Assembly (NCBI RefSeq): GCF_003148825.1
Contig: NZ_QGGZ01000002.1
Span: 682,001-746,000, forward strand
Source of the DNA: Streptomyces sp. CG 926
GTDB taxonomy: Bacteria; Actinomycetota; Actinomycetes; Streptomycetales; Streptomycetaceae
Length of the DNA: 64,000 bases
Reading direction: 5' to 3'
This document shows positions 38,197 through 47,637 of this stretch, piece after piece. Position 1 is the stretch's first letter; each line of letters opens with the position of its first letter. The notes beneath the pieces were generated by a model. It made no database searches. It was not told the DNA's origin and saw nothing but the letters and a program-made list of their open reading frames with translations. The translations under genes were made by a program, and so were the position numbers.

Positions 38197-41076
38197 GTGC
38201 ACGTGCCCGACGTCTCCGTGGTCGTCATCGTCTACAACGACGCAGAGCGTCTGCCGACAGCAGTCCGGTCGGTTCTGGACCAAACCCTGCACAGCGTCGA
38301 AGTCGTGATCGTCGACGACTGCAGCAAGGACCGCTCGTACGCGGTCGCCCAGGAACTGGAATCCGCACATCCGGGGAGAGTGCGCGCCTTCCAGCTGCCG
38401 GAGAACAGCGGCGGCTGCGGTGCGCCGCGCAACCACGGCATCCAGCAGGCCACCGGAACGTATGTGATGTTCCTCGACAGCGACGACGTGCTGGAGCGCA
38501 ACGCCTGCCGGAACATGCTGGACGCCGCCGAGCGGACCGGATCCGACCTGGTCTCGGGCATGTGCGTACGCGTGCACCTCGACAACCGGTGGGGCAAGAC
38601 CACCGAGTGGTACCCCTGGATCTACTCGCGCACGCGCACCCTGGAGTCGATCACCGAGTACCCCGACCTGCTGGTCTACGACACCCTCTCCACGAACAAG
38701 TGCTACCGGCGCGCGTTCCTGCTGGAGCAGGGCCTTCAGTTCCCGGTCGGCATCCACTACGAGGACCTGCTGTTCTCCGCGCAGGCCTACGTGGCCGCCC
38801 GCCGCATCACGCTGATCCCGAACCACGTCTACTTCTGGAACGTGGTCGAGAAGGCCGCGGCCCTGTCGATCAGCAACCGGCGCCACGAGATCGCGAACTT
38901 CGTCCACCGGATGGAGATCCACCGCCGCGTCGACGCCCTGCTGGCCGAAAAGGGCCACACGGACATCAAGTCCGCGAAGGACGCCAAGTTCCTCAAGCAC
39001 GACCTGGTGCTCCACCTGCGCGACCTGCCGCTGCTGAGCGACGAGTACCGCCAGGAGTTCGCCCGCCTCGCCAACGGCTACCTCGCGGGCATCGACCCGA
39101 CCGCGTACGAGAACGTCACCTACCTCCAGGCGATCTGCGCGTACCTGCTCGGCAAGGAGGACTGGGACAACCTGCTCCCGGCCGCCGACGCCATGACCAA
39201 CAAGGGCCGGCTCACCTCCCCGCTCGCCGAGCGCGACGGCCGCGTCTACTGGTGCGCGCAGCACATCGACGGTCCCGACGCCGACGAGGCCCGCCGGATA
39301 CTGGACGTCACCGAGCAGGCCTTCCACACCACGCCGCTCACCTCCCTCACCCTGGGCAACCGGCTCACCTCCTACGAGGACGACGGCCGCGGCACGGTCA
39401 CCATGTCCGGCTCCGTCGTGAATCCGCTGCGCCGGATCCCGGCCGACGCGGACCTGAAGGCCACGCTCGAATTCCGGGCCCGCCGGCAGATCGGCGTGCG
39501 GTCCTTCAGCTTCCCGGTGGAAACCGTCCGCCACACCGGTGACACGATCGAGTGGACCGGTACCGCCGACGTCGCGGGCACTGTCCGCCCGCTCGGCATC
39601 ATCGACGCCGTCTGGGACGTCCGCCTCAAGCTGACCGCGGGTGGCGAGCGGATCATCACCCGTGTCGCGATCGGCGGGGTCGACCTGGAGTCGGCGACCC
39701 GGCTGCGCGTACGCCCGCGCCTGACCCGGCTGGTCTCCGACCGCTTCGGGCCCCAGATGACCAAGAAGGGCAATCTCAGCTACGTGCTGAGCGCCGAGGG
39801 CGCCGCCGCCGTCCGCACCCAGTCGCTGATCAACAACGCCATACAGGGCAAGGCGGCCGGCGTGGTCAAGCGGGGCCTGCGCAAGGCGCTGCGGGCCCGC
39901 CGGAACATCGGCTCCGGCGAGCAGAAGGTGAAGATCTACCACGAGGTCTTCTCGAAGCTGCCGATCAAGAAGGGCACGGTCGTCTTCGAGAGCCACATGG
40001 GCAAGCAGTACAGCGACAGCCCGAAGGCGATCTACGAGGAGCTCGTCCGCCAGGGCGCGCCGTTCGAGGCGATCTGGTCCTACGCGGGCGCCAAGCCCAC
40101 CGGCTTCCCCAAGGAGGCCACCCTGGTCCGACGCTGGGGCTGGCAGTACCTGCGCGCCCTCGCCCAGGCCGAGTACTGGGTCGACAACCAGGGCTTCCCG
40201 CTGGCACTGGCCAAGCGCCCGGGGACCACGTACATCCAGACCTGGCACGGCTCGGCGCTCAAGCGGATGGGCTTCCACGAGCCCCGCACCAAGGCGCAGG
40301 GTCGGGCCGGCCAGGCCCGCTTCCAGGCGGCCGTCGACCGCTTCGACCACTTCCTGATCCGCTCCGAGCACGACACCCGGACCCTCGCCAAGGGCTTCCG
40401 GCTGCGGGACGAGGTGCTGCTGCGCACGGGCTACCCGCGCAACGACGCCCTCGTCGAGGCGCACCGGACCGAGTCGCACAGCGGTGAGCGGGTCCGCGGG
40501 CCCCTCGCGGGCGAGCTCGGCATCGACCCGGACAAGAAGGTGCTGCTGTACGCGCCGACCTTCCGGGCGGGCGCGGACGGCGCGGTGGAGGGCTTCACCT
40601 TCCCCTTCGACGTGGAGGAGTTCGCCGACCGGCTCGGTGACCGCTTCACGCTGCTGGTGCGGACCCACTACCTCAACAGCGTCTCGCTGCCGCCGTCCGT
40701 GGCGGGCCGGGTCATCGACGTGTCCCGCCACCACGACATCACCCCGCTGCTGGCCCTCGCCGACGGTCTGATCACCGACTACTCGTCCGTGATGTTCGAC
40801 TACGCGGTCCTGGACCGGCCGATGGTGTTCTTCGCGTACGACTACGAGAAGTACTCCACCGACATCCGCGGCACGTACTTCGACCTGAAGGAGAAGGCCC
40901 CGGGCCCGGTGGTCGCCACGGCGGACGAACTCCTGCAGGCGCTCGCCGCCTTCGAGGAGGCGGACGTCAAGTACGCCCAGGCACGGCAGCGGTTCCTCGC
41001 CGAGTTCGGCGAGTACGACCGTGGGGACGCGGCCCGCCAGATCGTCGAGAAGTTCTTCACCAGGAGCGGCAAGTGA
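38197..41076 (+). CDS. Bifunctional glycosyltransferase / CDP-glycerol glycerophosphotransferase-like (TagF-type) polymerase
   Basis: A 959-residue two-domain protein. Residues about 1-340 form a GT2 domain (VVVIVYNDAERLP, NSGGCGAPRN, FLDSDDVL). A linker is followed by a TagF-like domain from about 590 (FESHMGKQYSD, TWHGSALKRMG, LLYAPTFRAG, ITDYSSVMFDY). TagF enzymes polymerise glycerol- or sugar-phosphate chains. I infer a role in a polydiglycosylphosphate-type wall polymer. GTG 38197 has GAAGGG six bases upstream. It is divergent from the GT2 gene and overlaps the next gene by four bases. Confidence 0.88.
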   Translation: MHVPDVSVVVIVYNDAERLPTAVRSVLDQTLHSVEVVIVDDCSKDRSYAVAQELESAHPGRVRAFQLPENSGGCGAPRNHGIQQATGTYVMFLDSDDVLERNACRNMLDAAERTGSDLVSGMCVRVHLDNRWGKTTEWYPWIYSRTRTLESITEYPDLLVYDTLSTNKCYRRAFLLEQGLQFPVGIHYEDLLFSAQAYVAARRITLIPNHVYFWNVVEKAAALSISNRRHEIANFVHRMEIHRRVDALLAEKGHTDIKSAKDAKFLKHDLVLHLRDLPLLSDEYRQEFARLANGYLAGIDPTAYENVTYLQAICAYLLGKEDWDNLLPAADAMTNKGRLTSPLAERDGRVYWCAQHIDGPDADEARRILDVTEQAFHTTPLTSLTLGNRLTSYEDDGRGTVTMSGSVVNPLRRIPADADLKATLEFRARRQIGVRSFSFPVETVRHTGDTIEWTGTADVAGTVRPLGIIDAVWDVRLKLTAGGERIITRVAIGGVDLESATRLRVRPRLTRLVSDRFGPQMTKKGNLSYVLSAEGAAAVRTQSLINNAIQGKAAGVVKRGLRKALRARRNIGSGEQKVKIYHEVFSKLPIKKGTVVFESHMGKQYSDSPKAIYEELVRQGAPFEAIWSYAGAKPTGFPKEATLVRRWGWQYLRALAQAEYWVDNQGFPLALAKRPGTTYIQTWHGSALKRMGFHEPRTKAQGRAGQARFQAAVDRFDHFLIRSEHDTRTLAKGFRLRDEVLLRTGYPRNDALVEAHRTESHSGERVRGPLAGELGIDPDKKVLLYAPTFRAGADGAVEGFTFPFDVEEFADRLGDRFTLLVRTHYLNSVSLPPSVAGRVIDVSRHHDITPLLALADGLITDYSSVMFDYAVLDRPMVFFAYDYEKYSTDIRGTYFDLKEKAPGPVVATADELLQALAAFEEADVKYAQARQRFLAEFGEYDRGDAARQIVEKFFTRSGK

Positions 41077-42245
41077 ACCAGCAGACCGTCGCTCCGGGCG
41101 GCCGTGACATCTTCATCGTCTCCAACAACGTCGACGAGATCGGCGGCGTGACCACCTGGTCTCACCAGATGGCCCGGCAGTTCACCGACCGAGGCCACCG
41201 GGTGCACATCGTGGGCATCGCCCCGGTCGCCGACGACATCCGGCAGAAGCTCCCGCAGGGCCTGCCGTACGAGACGACCACGCTCTACGCGGCGCACCCG
41301 CCGTCGGCCCGCCGGCTGCGCGGGATCAAGGGCCGGCTGAACGCGCCCGAGCGGCGCCGCCAGGCGGCCCGGCGGGCGCAGATGCGGGCCAAGGCCGAGC
41401 AGCTGAGCGAGCTGCTGCGGGCGGCCCGGCCGGGCGGTGTCGTCATCGTCACCCAGGTCTGGGCGATGGAGTGGGTGGCGCTCGCCGACACCAAGGGGCT
41501 CACCGTCATCGGGATGAGTCACGAGTCGTTCGAGGCCAGCCAGAAGTCCACCCGCGGGGAGCGGGTCCGCCGCTTCTACCCGCAGGTCGACCGGCTGCTG
41601 GTGCTGACCGGCGAGGACGCGGACCTGTGGATCCGGGCGGGCATGGAGAACGTGGGGAGCATGCCGAACCCGCTGCCCTTCATGCCCGACTCCCCCGCAC
41701 CGCGCACCGAGAAGGTCGTGGCCTGCGTCGGCCGTCTCGCCTTCGAGAAGGGCGTCGACCTGCTGCTCGACACCTGGGCGGACGTCGCGCCGCACCACCC
41801 CGACTGGACCCTGCGGATCTACGGGGCGGGCGTGGAGGAGGCCATGCTGAAGGCGCACTGCACCTCGCTGGGCCTGGACGACTCCGTGGAGTGGATGGGC
41901 AGCACCGACGACGTGCTGGGCGCCCTGCGCGGCGCCTCGGTCTTCGCGCAGGCCTCACGGGCCGAGGGCTTCCCCATCACCCTGCTGGAGGCGATGGCGG
42001 CGGGCGTGCCGGCGGCCGCCTTCGACTGCGCGCCGGGCGTGCGGGAGATCGTCGAGCACGGCGAGGACGGGCTGCTGGCCCGACTGGGCAACACGATGGA
42101 GCTGGCCGGACACCTGCGGGTGCTGATCTCCGACCGCGAGCTGCGCGACCGGCTCGGGGACAACGCCTTCCGCTCGGTGCAGCGCTACTCCAGCCCCGAG
42201 ATCACCGACCGGTGGGAAGAGCTGTTCTCCTTCCTGGAGCGCTGA
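41073..42245 (+). CDS. GT4-family glycosyltransferase
   Basis: A 390-residue GT-B fold enzyme. NNVDEIGGVTTW is the N-terminal acceptor-side loop, CVGRLAFEKGVDLLL starts the donor domain, and ASRAEGFPITLLEAMAAGVP is the EX7E region. It is a retaining glycosyltransferase using a nucleotide-sugar. Its GTG overlaps the previous stop (GTGA), so the two are coupled; together they may make and extend a wall-glycopolymer chain. A 23-bp hairpin follows. Confidence 0.92.
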   Translation: MNQQTVAPGGRDIFIVSNNVDEIGGVTTWSHQMARQFTDRGHRVHIVGIAPVADDIRQKLPQGLPYETTTLYAAHPPSARRLRGIKGRLNAPERRRQAARRAQMRAKAEQLSELLRAARPGGVVIVTQVWAMEWVALADTKGLTVIGMSHESFEASQKSTRGERVRRFYPQVDRLLVLTGEDADLWIRAGMENVGSMPNPLPFMPDSPAPRTEKVVACVGRLAFEKGVDLLLDTWADVAPHHPDWTLRIYGAGVEEAMLKAHCTSLGLDDSVEWMGSTDDVLGALRGASVFAQASRAEGFPITLLEAMAAGVPAAAFDCAPGVREIVEHGEDGLLARLGNTMELAGHLRVLISDRELRDRLGDNAFRSVQRYSSPEITDRWEELFSFLER

Positions 42246-42263
42246 GCGCGCCGGCCCGCGCAC

Positions 42264-42311
42264 ATGTGGAGCAGCCCGCCCCGGACACGTCCGGGGCGGG
42301 CTGCTCCACAT
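42264..42311. terminator. Long bidirectional terminator between the GT4 gene and galE
   Basis: The arm 42264-42286 pairs with 42289-42311 over about 23 bases with a minimal loop, one of the longest perfect hairpins in the window. It lies between the convergent stops at 42245 and 42357. Confidence 0.88.
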
Positions 42312-42356
42312 ACGGGCTCCACGTACGGGCTCGCCGTACGGCTCGGCTTCGACCGG

Positions 42357-43370
42357 TCAGGGCTTGTGGACGTCCCGGTGGGCGTCCTTGCGGGCCACCT
42401 TGTTGGCCTCCCAGCCCGCCCAGGCGGAGACGACCATCTCCTGGACGTCGTGCCGGGCCTGCCAGCCCAGCTCGCTGGTGATCCGGTCGGCGGACGCCAC
42501 GACCTTCGCCGGGTCGCCGGGGCGGCGCGGGCTGATCACCGGGGCGATGTCGTGCCCGGTGTTCTTGTTCAGCAGCTCGACCATCTCGGCGACGGAAACG
42601 CCCTCGCCCCGCCCGATGTTGACGGTGAGGTCCTTGTAATCGCCGGCCGCGGCCCACTCGGCGAGCTTGCGGGCGGCCGCCACGTGGGCCTCCGCGAGGT
42701 CCTCCACGTGGATGTAGTCGCGGATGCAGGTGCCGTCCGGGGTCGGGTAGTCGTCACCGAAGATCTTGGCGCCCTGGCCGGCGTCGTACCGCTCGAAGAC
42801 CATCGGGACCAGGTTGAAGACGCCGGTGTCCGCGAGCTCGGGGACCGCCGCGCCCGCCACGTTGAAGTAGCGCAGGCAGGCGGTGGAGATGCCGTGCGCC
42901 TTGCCCGCGGCGCGCACCAGCCACTCCCCGGCCAGCTTCGTCTCGCCGTAGGGGCTCAGCGGCCTGCACGGGGTGTCCTCGGTGACCAGGTCGACGTCGG
43001 GCATGCCGTAGACGGAGGCGGAGGAGGAGAAGAGGAAGTTGCGGATGCCCGCGTCGGCCACGGCCTGGAGCAGGACGGAAAGGCCCTGCACGTTCTCCTG
43101 GTAGTAGTACATCGGCTTCTCGACGGACTCGCCGACCTGCTTCTTGCCCGCGAGGTGCACCACGCCGGTGATCTTGTGCGCGCGGATGACCTTCTCCAGG
43201 TCCAGCCGGTCGAGGACGGAGCCGACCACCAGCGGGACGCCTTCCGGTACGCGGTCCTCGTCACCCGTGGAGAGGTCGTCGAAGACGACGACCTCCTCCC
43301 CCGCGAGCCGCATCGCGCGGACGACGTGCGCGCCGATGTATCCGGCGCCGCCGGTGATCAGAAACGTCAT
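42357..43370 (-). CDS. galE: UDP-glucose 4-epimerase
   Basis: A 337-residue short-chain dehydrogenase fold. GGAGYIGAH is the NAD-binding loop; SSSASVYG and the SPYGETKLAGE motif (YxxxK pair) give the catalytic triad; NIGRGEGVSV closes the C-terminal part. It interconverts UDP-glucose and UDP-galactose and probably supplies donor sugars for the neighbouring glycosyltransferases. ATG 43370 has AGGAG at ideal spacing. Confidence 0.95.
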   Translation of the reverse strand: MTFLITGGAGYIGAHVVRAMRLAGEEVVVFDDLSTGDEDRVPEGVPLVVGSVLDRLDLEKVIRAHKITGVVHLAGKKQVGESVEKPMYYYQENVQGLSVLLQAVADAGIRNFLFSSSASVYGMPDVDLVTEDTPCRPLSPYGETKLAGEWLVRAAGKAHGISTACLRYFNVAGAAVPELADTGVFNLVPMVFERYDAGQGAKIFGDDYPTPDGTCIRDYIHVEDLAEAHVAAARKLAEWAAAGDYKDLTVNIGRGEGVSVAEMVELLNKNTGHDIAPVISPRRPGDPAKVVASADRITSELGWQARHDVQEMVVSAWAGWEANKVARKDAHRDVHKP

Positions 43371-43444
43371 GGTGTCTCCTTGGTCCTGTCCGACTTCGGG
43401 ATGAAGAGCGCGGCGGGTGACGGCCCCGGCCCGGGGCCCCCGCC

Positions 43445-45067
43445 TCAGGGTCGGTCCGCCCCGCGGCCCGCCCGGGCCCGGTCGAGGCGGTTGCGTACGA
43501 GATACAGCGCGCCCTCCGCGCCCGGCGCGAGGCGCAGCGCGAGTGCGCCGGCCCCCGTCCGGTAGGGCTGCGCCAGCAGAACACCGTACCGGCTGCTGGG
43601 CAGGGCCCGACGGCGAAGCAGTCGACCCCGGGGGCGCAAGGAGGTGAACACCGAGCTCCCGTCGGCACACCGCACGCCCACCCCGACGTTCCACGCCTGC
43701 ATCCTGCGCAGCCCCTGGCGGCGGCCCGTGACGGCGAGGTCGGCGAGACGGAACGGCAGGACGGCGGCCCAGCCTCCGTCGGTGGCGGGGTGCAGCTCGA
43801 CCGGCTGGGCGAGGACCGCCGCGCCGCCCGCCCGGGGTACGAAGCTCAGCTGCGCGGTGACGGGCCCGGCCTCGGCCAGGCGCCCGTACAGGTCGTGCAC
43901 GCGGATCCGGACGGCTGAGCGGCCGGCCGGTTCCGCGTCGACGGTGACGGGCAGCTCATCCACCGGCAGCCCGGACAGCCCGACCAGCTCGACCGGCAGC
44001 TCCTCGCTCCACACCGGAGCTCCGGTGGGACCGGTCGCGTACGGGGGCAGCAGCCTCGGCGGTTCGGCGGCCAGCCGGGTGAGGCGCTCGACGTCGGCGG
44101 GCGGGGTCGCGCTCGCGCGCAGCAGCGAAACGATCCAGCGGGCGTGGGCCGCCGCGGACTCGATGTCGGCCTCGGGGAAGGTGGCGACGTACTCGCGGGT
44201 CAGGGTCCACCAGGCGGCCTGGTACTCGGGGTCCCGGCCGAGCTCGCGCAGGTACATGCGCAGGTCGTACTCCAGGAACTTCACCCGGCAGGCGCTGCCC
44301 AGCACCGGGGAGGCCTCCGCGAGGATCCCGGCGGCCGTGCGGTGGGCCTCGATGCGGGAGCGCCAGTTCCCGACGTCCTTGCGGTCCAGGGAGATCGACA
44401 CCTGGGCGGCGCTGCGGCGCACGTGCCACACGTAGACGAGCTCGCCGGTGACGGCGATGCGGGGGGCCGCGGCGAGCACGCGGGCGGTGAAGACGAAGTC
44501 CTCGTAGATGAACCGACCGTCGGGGAAGCGCAGGTCGTGTTCCTCGAGGAAGGCGCGCGCGTACAGCTTGTTGACGCAGAGGGTGTCGCGGACGAGATCG
44601 GGCCGGTCCACCGGCCGCTCGATCACCTCGCCCGAGGTGTGCAGTCCGGGCATCCACGGCACGTCGTGCCTCAGGGGCAGCTCACGCCGTACCGCAGCGC
44701 CCACGGTCACCGGGGCGCCGTGCTCCTCGGCGGTGCGCACCAGGGCGTCGGCGGCTCCCGGCGGCAGGACGTCGTCGCTGTCCAGGAAGAGGACGTACCG
44801 GCCGGAAGCAGCCGCGATCCCGTCGTTGCGCGGGGTGCCGCACCCCCCGCTGTTCTCCGTCCGGTGCACGACCTTGAGGCGGGGGTGGACGGCGGCCAGT
44901 TCGTCGAGCACCCGCGCGGTGCCGTCGGACGAGGCGTCGTTCACCGCGATGACCTCGGTGACCACCGGACCCTGGGCGAGGGCCGAGGAAACGGCCTCGC
45001 CCACGAGCCCGGCGTCGTTGTACGCGATGACCACGACGGAAACCGTGGGGAGGTTGCTGCTGTTCAC
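43445..45067 (-). CDS. GT2-family glycosyltransferase
   Basis: A 540-residue protein. Residues about 1-220 are a GT2 domain (VVVIAYND, NDASSDGT, NSGGCGTPRN, FLDSDDVL, YEDFVFTARVLA) very similar to the N-terminal half of the 959-residue enzyme at 38197. The rest is mixed helical and beta sequence with no recognised domain. GTG 45067 is preferred because TAGGAT ends seven bases before it and the conserved part begins there (VNSSNLPTVS); an in-frame longer start at 45121 is unlikely. It lies 74 bases upstream of galE. Confidence 0.88.
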   Translation of the reverse strand: MNSSNLPTVSVVVIAYNDAGLVGEAVSSALAQGPVVTEVIAVNDASSDGTARVLDELAAVHPRLKVVHRTENSGGCGTPRNDGIAAASGRYVLFLDSDDVLPPGAADALVRTAEEHGAPVTVGAAVRRELPLRHDVPWMPGLHTSGEVIERPVDRPDLVRDTLCVNKLYARAFLEEHDLRFPDGRFIYEDFVFTARVLAAAPRIAVTGELVYVWHVRRSAAQVSISLDRKDVGNWRSRIEAHRTAAGILAEASPVLGSACRVKFLEYDLRMYLRELGRDPEYQAAWWTLTREYVATFPEADIESAAAHARWIVSLLRASATPPADVERLTRLAAEPPRLLPPYATGPTGAPVWSEELPVELVGLSGLPVDELPVTVDAEPAGRSAVRIRVHDLYGRLAEAGPVTAQLSFVPRAGGAAVLAQPVELHPATDGGWAAVLPFRLADLAVTGRRQGLRRMQAWNVGVGVRCADGSSVFTSLRPRGRLLRRRALPSSRYGVLLAQPYRTGAGALALRLAPGAEGALYLVRNRLDRARAGRGADRP

Positions 45068-45074
45068 CCGGAAG

Positions 45075-45080
45075 ATCCTA
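45075..45080 (-). promoter_or_regulatory. -10 element of a probable leaderless promoter (GT2 gene)
   Basis: TAGGAT on the minus strand, the preferred actinobacterial -10, ends seven bases before GTG 45067. A TTGAAG-like element lies about 20 bases further upstream, a long spacing. Confidence 0.6.
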
Positions 45081-45137
45081 GGCGACCCACATAAAGGGAC
45101 CTTCAAACCTTCCGGGCGCAAGTCCCTCGGGAGGGGA

Positions 45138-46583
45138 TCAGAACGGCTTGAATTCGTCGTATTCCTGCTGCGCGGAGTCCCCGCGACGGGCGTCCTTCTC
45201 CTTGCGGCGCGTCGTGGCCGGGCGCGGAGCGTCCAGGCGGTGGTCCTCGCCGCGGCGGCCCAGCATCTCGGCGCCGGCCATCATGGTCGGCTCCCAGTCG
45301 AAGACGACGGAGTTCTCGTCGGAACCGATGGCTACGCCGTCACCGGCGCGGGCGCCGGCCTTCTTGAGCGCGTCCTCGACACCGAGGCGGTTGAGGCGGT
45401 CGGCCAGGTAGCCGACGGCCTCGTCGTTGTTGAAGTCGGTCTGGCGGACCCAGCGCTCCGGCTTCTCGCCGCGCACCTTGTAGACGTCCTCGGCCTCGTC
45501 GTAGGTGACGGTGAAGCCGGCGTCGTCCACGGCCTTCGGGCGGATGACGATACGGGTCGCCTCCTCCTTCGGCTTGCGGGCGCGGGCCTTGGCGATGACC
45601 TCGGCGAGGAAGTAGGAGAGCTCCTTCAGACCCGTACGGGCGACCGCGGAGACCTCGAACACCTTGTAGCCGCGGGCCTCCAGGTCCGGGCGGACCATGT
45701 CGGCGAGCTCTTGGCCGTCCGGGATGTCGACCTTGTTCAGGACGACGAGACGCGGACGCTTCTCCAGGCCGCCGCCGTAGAGCCTCAGCTCCTCCTCGAT
45801 GACGTCGAGGTCGGCGATCGGGTCGCGGTCGGACTCCAGCGTGGCGGTGTCCAGGACGTGCACCAGCACCGAGCAGCGCTCGACGTGACGCAGGAACTCC
45901 AGGCCCAGGCCACGGCCCTGGCTGGCGCCGGGGATCAGGCCCGGGACGTCGGCGATCGTGTAGACGGTCGAGCCGGCCGTGACGACGCCCAGGTTCGGGA
46001 CGAGGGTGGTGAAGGGGTAGTCCGCGATCTTCGGCTTGGCCGAGGAGAGCACCGAGATCAGCGAGGACTTACCGGCGCTCGGGAAGCCGACCAGCGCCAC
46101 GTCGGCGACGGTCTTCAGCTCCAGGACGATGTCGCCGGTGGTGCCGGGGACGCCGAGGAGCGCGAAGCCGGGGGCCTTGCGGCGGGCGGAGGAGAGCGCG
46201 GCGTTGCCGAGGCCGCCGCGGCCGCCCTCGCCCGCGACGTAGGTGGTGCCCTGGCCGACGAGGTCGGCGAGGACGTTGCCCTCCTTGTCGAGGACGACGG
46301 TGCCGTCCGGCACGGGCAGGACCAGGTCCTGGCCGTCCTTGCCGGAGCGGTTGTCGCCGGCGCCGGGCTGGCCGTTGGTGGCCTTGCGGTGGGGGCTGTG
46401 GTGGTAGTCCAGCAGGGTGGTGATCGCCTGCTCCACCACCAGGATGACGTCGCCGCCACGGCCGCCGTTGCCGCCGTCGGGGCCGCCCAGCGGCTTGAAC
46501 TTCTCCCGGTGAACGGAGGCGCAGCCGTGGCCCCCGTTACCCGCGGCGACATGCAGCTCGACGCGGTCCACGAAGGTGGTCAT
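45138..46583 (-). CDS. obgE: Obg/CgtA GTPase
   Basis: A 481-residue protein. The glycine-rich Obg domain ([28 protein letters not shown]) occupies about 1-158, then the GTPase domain (GFPSAGKSS as G1, DVPGLI as G3, NKVD as G4), then an OCT-type C-terminus from about 360. Obg links ribosome assembly to growth and, in Streptomyces, to the onset of aerial development. ATG 46583 has GGAGG upstream. It is separated from rpmA by a strong hairpin. Confidence 0.97.
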   Translation of the reverse strand: MTTFVDRVELHVAAGNGGHGCASVHREKFKPLGGPDGGNGGRGGDVILVVEQAITTLLDYHHSPHRKATNGQPGAGDNRSGKDGQDLVLPVPDGTVVLDKEGNVLADLVGQGTTYVAGEGGRGGLGNAALSSARRKAPGFALLGVPGTTGDIVLELKTVADVALVGFPSAGKSSLISVLSSAKPKIADYPFTTLVPNLGVVTAGSTVYTIADVPGLIPGASQGRGLGLEFLRHVERCSVLVHVLDTATLESDRDPIADLDVIEEELRLYGGGLEKRPRLVVLNKVDIPDGQELADMVRPDLEARGYKVFEVSAVARTGLKELSYFLAEVIAKARARKPKEEATRIVIRPKAVDDAGFTVTYDEAEDVYKVRGEKPERWVRQTDFNNDEAVGYLADRLNRLGVEDALKKAGARAGDGVAIGSDENSVVFDWEPTMMAGAEMLGRRGEDHRLDAPRPATTRRKEKDARRGDSAQQEYDEFKPF

Positions 46584-46660
46584 GGGTGTTCCTCCAGATA
46601 CATACGGGAATGTCCCGGGCAGGCCTTGCTGCCCATTAAACGTGTCTGTATGACAACGCG

Positions 46661-46717
46661 CCGAGGGCGGACCTCTCTTCCCGGCTTACGCCGGGAAGAG
46701 CTGAGATCCGCCCTCGG
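46661..46717. terminator. Hairpin between rpmA and obgE
   Basis: Outer stem 46661-46671 with 46707-46717 and inner stem 46675-46685 with 46690-46700 around TTAC give a long interrupted hairpin, starting 33 bases after the rpmA stop. It may cut back obgE transcription from the rplU-rpmA promoter. Confidence 0.8.
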
Positions 46718-46750
46718 GAAGTTACGAACGCTCGATCAGCCGAAGCTGGA

Positions 46751-47005
46751 TCAGGCGGCCGGAACGATGTTGACGACCTTGCGGCCACGGTGCGTGCCGA
46801 ACTGGACCGCACCGGCCTGCAGCGCGAACAGCGTGTCGTCGCCACCACGACCGACACCCGCACCCGGGTGGAAGTGGGTGCCGCGCTGGCGGACGAGGAT
46901 CTCGCCGGCGGAAACGACCTGACCGCCGAAGCGCTTCACGCCGAGCCGCTGGGCATTGGAGTCGCGCCCGTTCCGGGTGGACGATGCGCCCTTCTTGTGT
47001 GCCAT
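46751..47005 (-). CDS. rpmA: 50S ribosomal protein L27
   Basis: An 84-residue protein beginning [20 protein letters not shown] with the conserved [12 protein letters not shown] region. L27's N-terminus reaches the peptidyl transferase centre. It is 13 bases downstream of rplU, the standard pairing. There is no N-terminal cleavable extension of the Firmicutes type. Confidence 0.98.
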   Translation of the reverse strand: MAHKKGASSTRNGRDSNAQRLGVKRFGGQVVSAGEILVRQRGTHFHPGAGVGRGGDDTLFALQAGAVQFGTHRGRKVVNIVPAA

Positions 47006-47018
47006 GTCTCAGTCCCTC

Positions 47019-47339
47019 TTACTTCGCAGCCGCGGGGATACCGGTGACCTTGATCGCCGTGTACTGCTGGCGGTGACCCTGGCGACGGCGGTAGCCGGTC
47101 TTGTTCTTGTAGCGCAGGATGTCGATCTTGGCGCCCTTGTGGTGGTCCACAATCTCGGCCGTGACCTTGATGCCGGCCAGGACCCACGGGTCGCTGGTCA
47201 CGGCTTCGCCGTCGACAACGAGCAGGGTCGAGAGCTCGACCGTGTCGCCAACCTTGGCAGTGGAAATCTTGTCAACCTCAACGATGTCGCCGACAGCAAC
47301 CTTGTGCTGGCGACCACCGCTGCGCACGATGGCGTACAC
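47019..47339 (-). CDS. rplU: 50S ribosomal protein L21
   Basis: A 106-residue protein starting [18 protein letters not shown], typical L21, binding 23S rRNA. GTG 47339 is preferred over longer in-frame starts because the conserved length fits exactly and GAGAGAG lies upstream. About 300 bases (47340-47637) separate it from rne; the part after the rne terminator is an untranslated leader in which I see no clear motif. Confidence 0.97.
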   Translation of the reverse strand: MYAIVRSGGRQHKVAVGDIVEVDKISTAKVGDTVELSTLLVVDGEAVTSDPWVLAGIKVTAEIVDHHKGAKIDILRYKNKTGYRRRQGHRQQYTAIKVTGIPAAAK

Positions 47340-47583
47340 GCGGATCTCTCTCTCACTCGGGACGAATGCTCCTGAAGCCAGCCGCTCAGGCAAGCCCCAC
47401 CACGAAGGCGGGACCGCACGGATCCGGATTGGACGAGCGGCCTCTCGCGCCCGACGCTTGCGCGTACGGAACGTGAGGAAGGTGCTCAGGAGCGCGGCAC
47501 GCACGGGGACGTCAATCGCCCAAACATGCCGACGGTCTAGGTTACGGGGCCGGTTCCGGAGGGTCAAACCGGGCCCCTACGGC

Positions 47584-47613
47584 CGTGGGCCCCGCCACTC
47601 GGCGGGGCCCACG
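47584..47613 (-). terminator. Terminator of rne
   Basis: A perfect 13-bp stem (47584-47596 with 47601-47613) with loop ACTC, 25 bases after the rne stop and ahead of the rplU promoter region. Confidence 0.87.
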
Positions 47614-47637
47614 AACGCGGTGTCACTCAGCGGTGAA

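Noticed and set aside
36512..45067. Horizontal transfer of the glycosyltransferase block
   Set aside because: Codon use and GC match the neighbours, there are no mobility genes or flanking repeats, and the block seems shared with other Streptomyces by recalled synteny.
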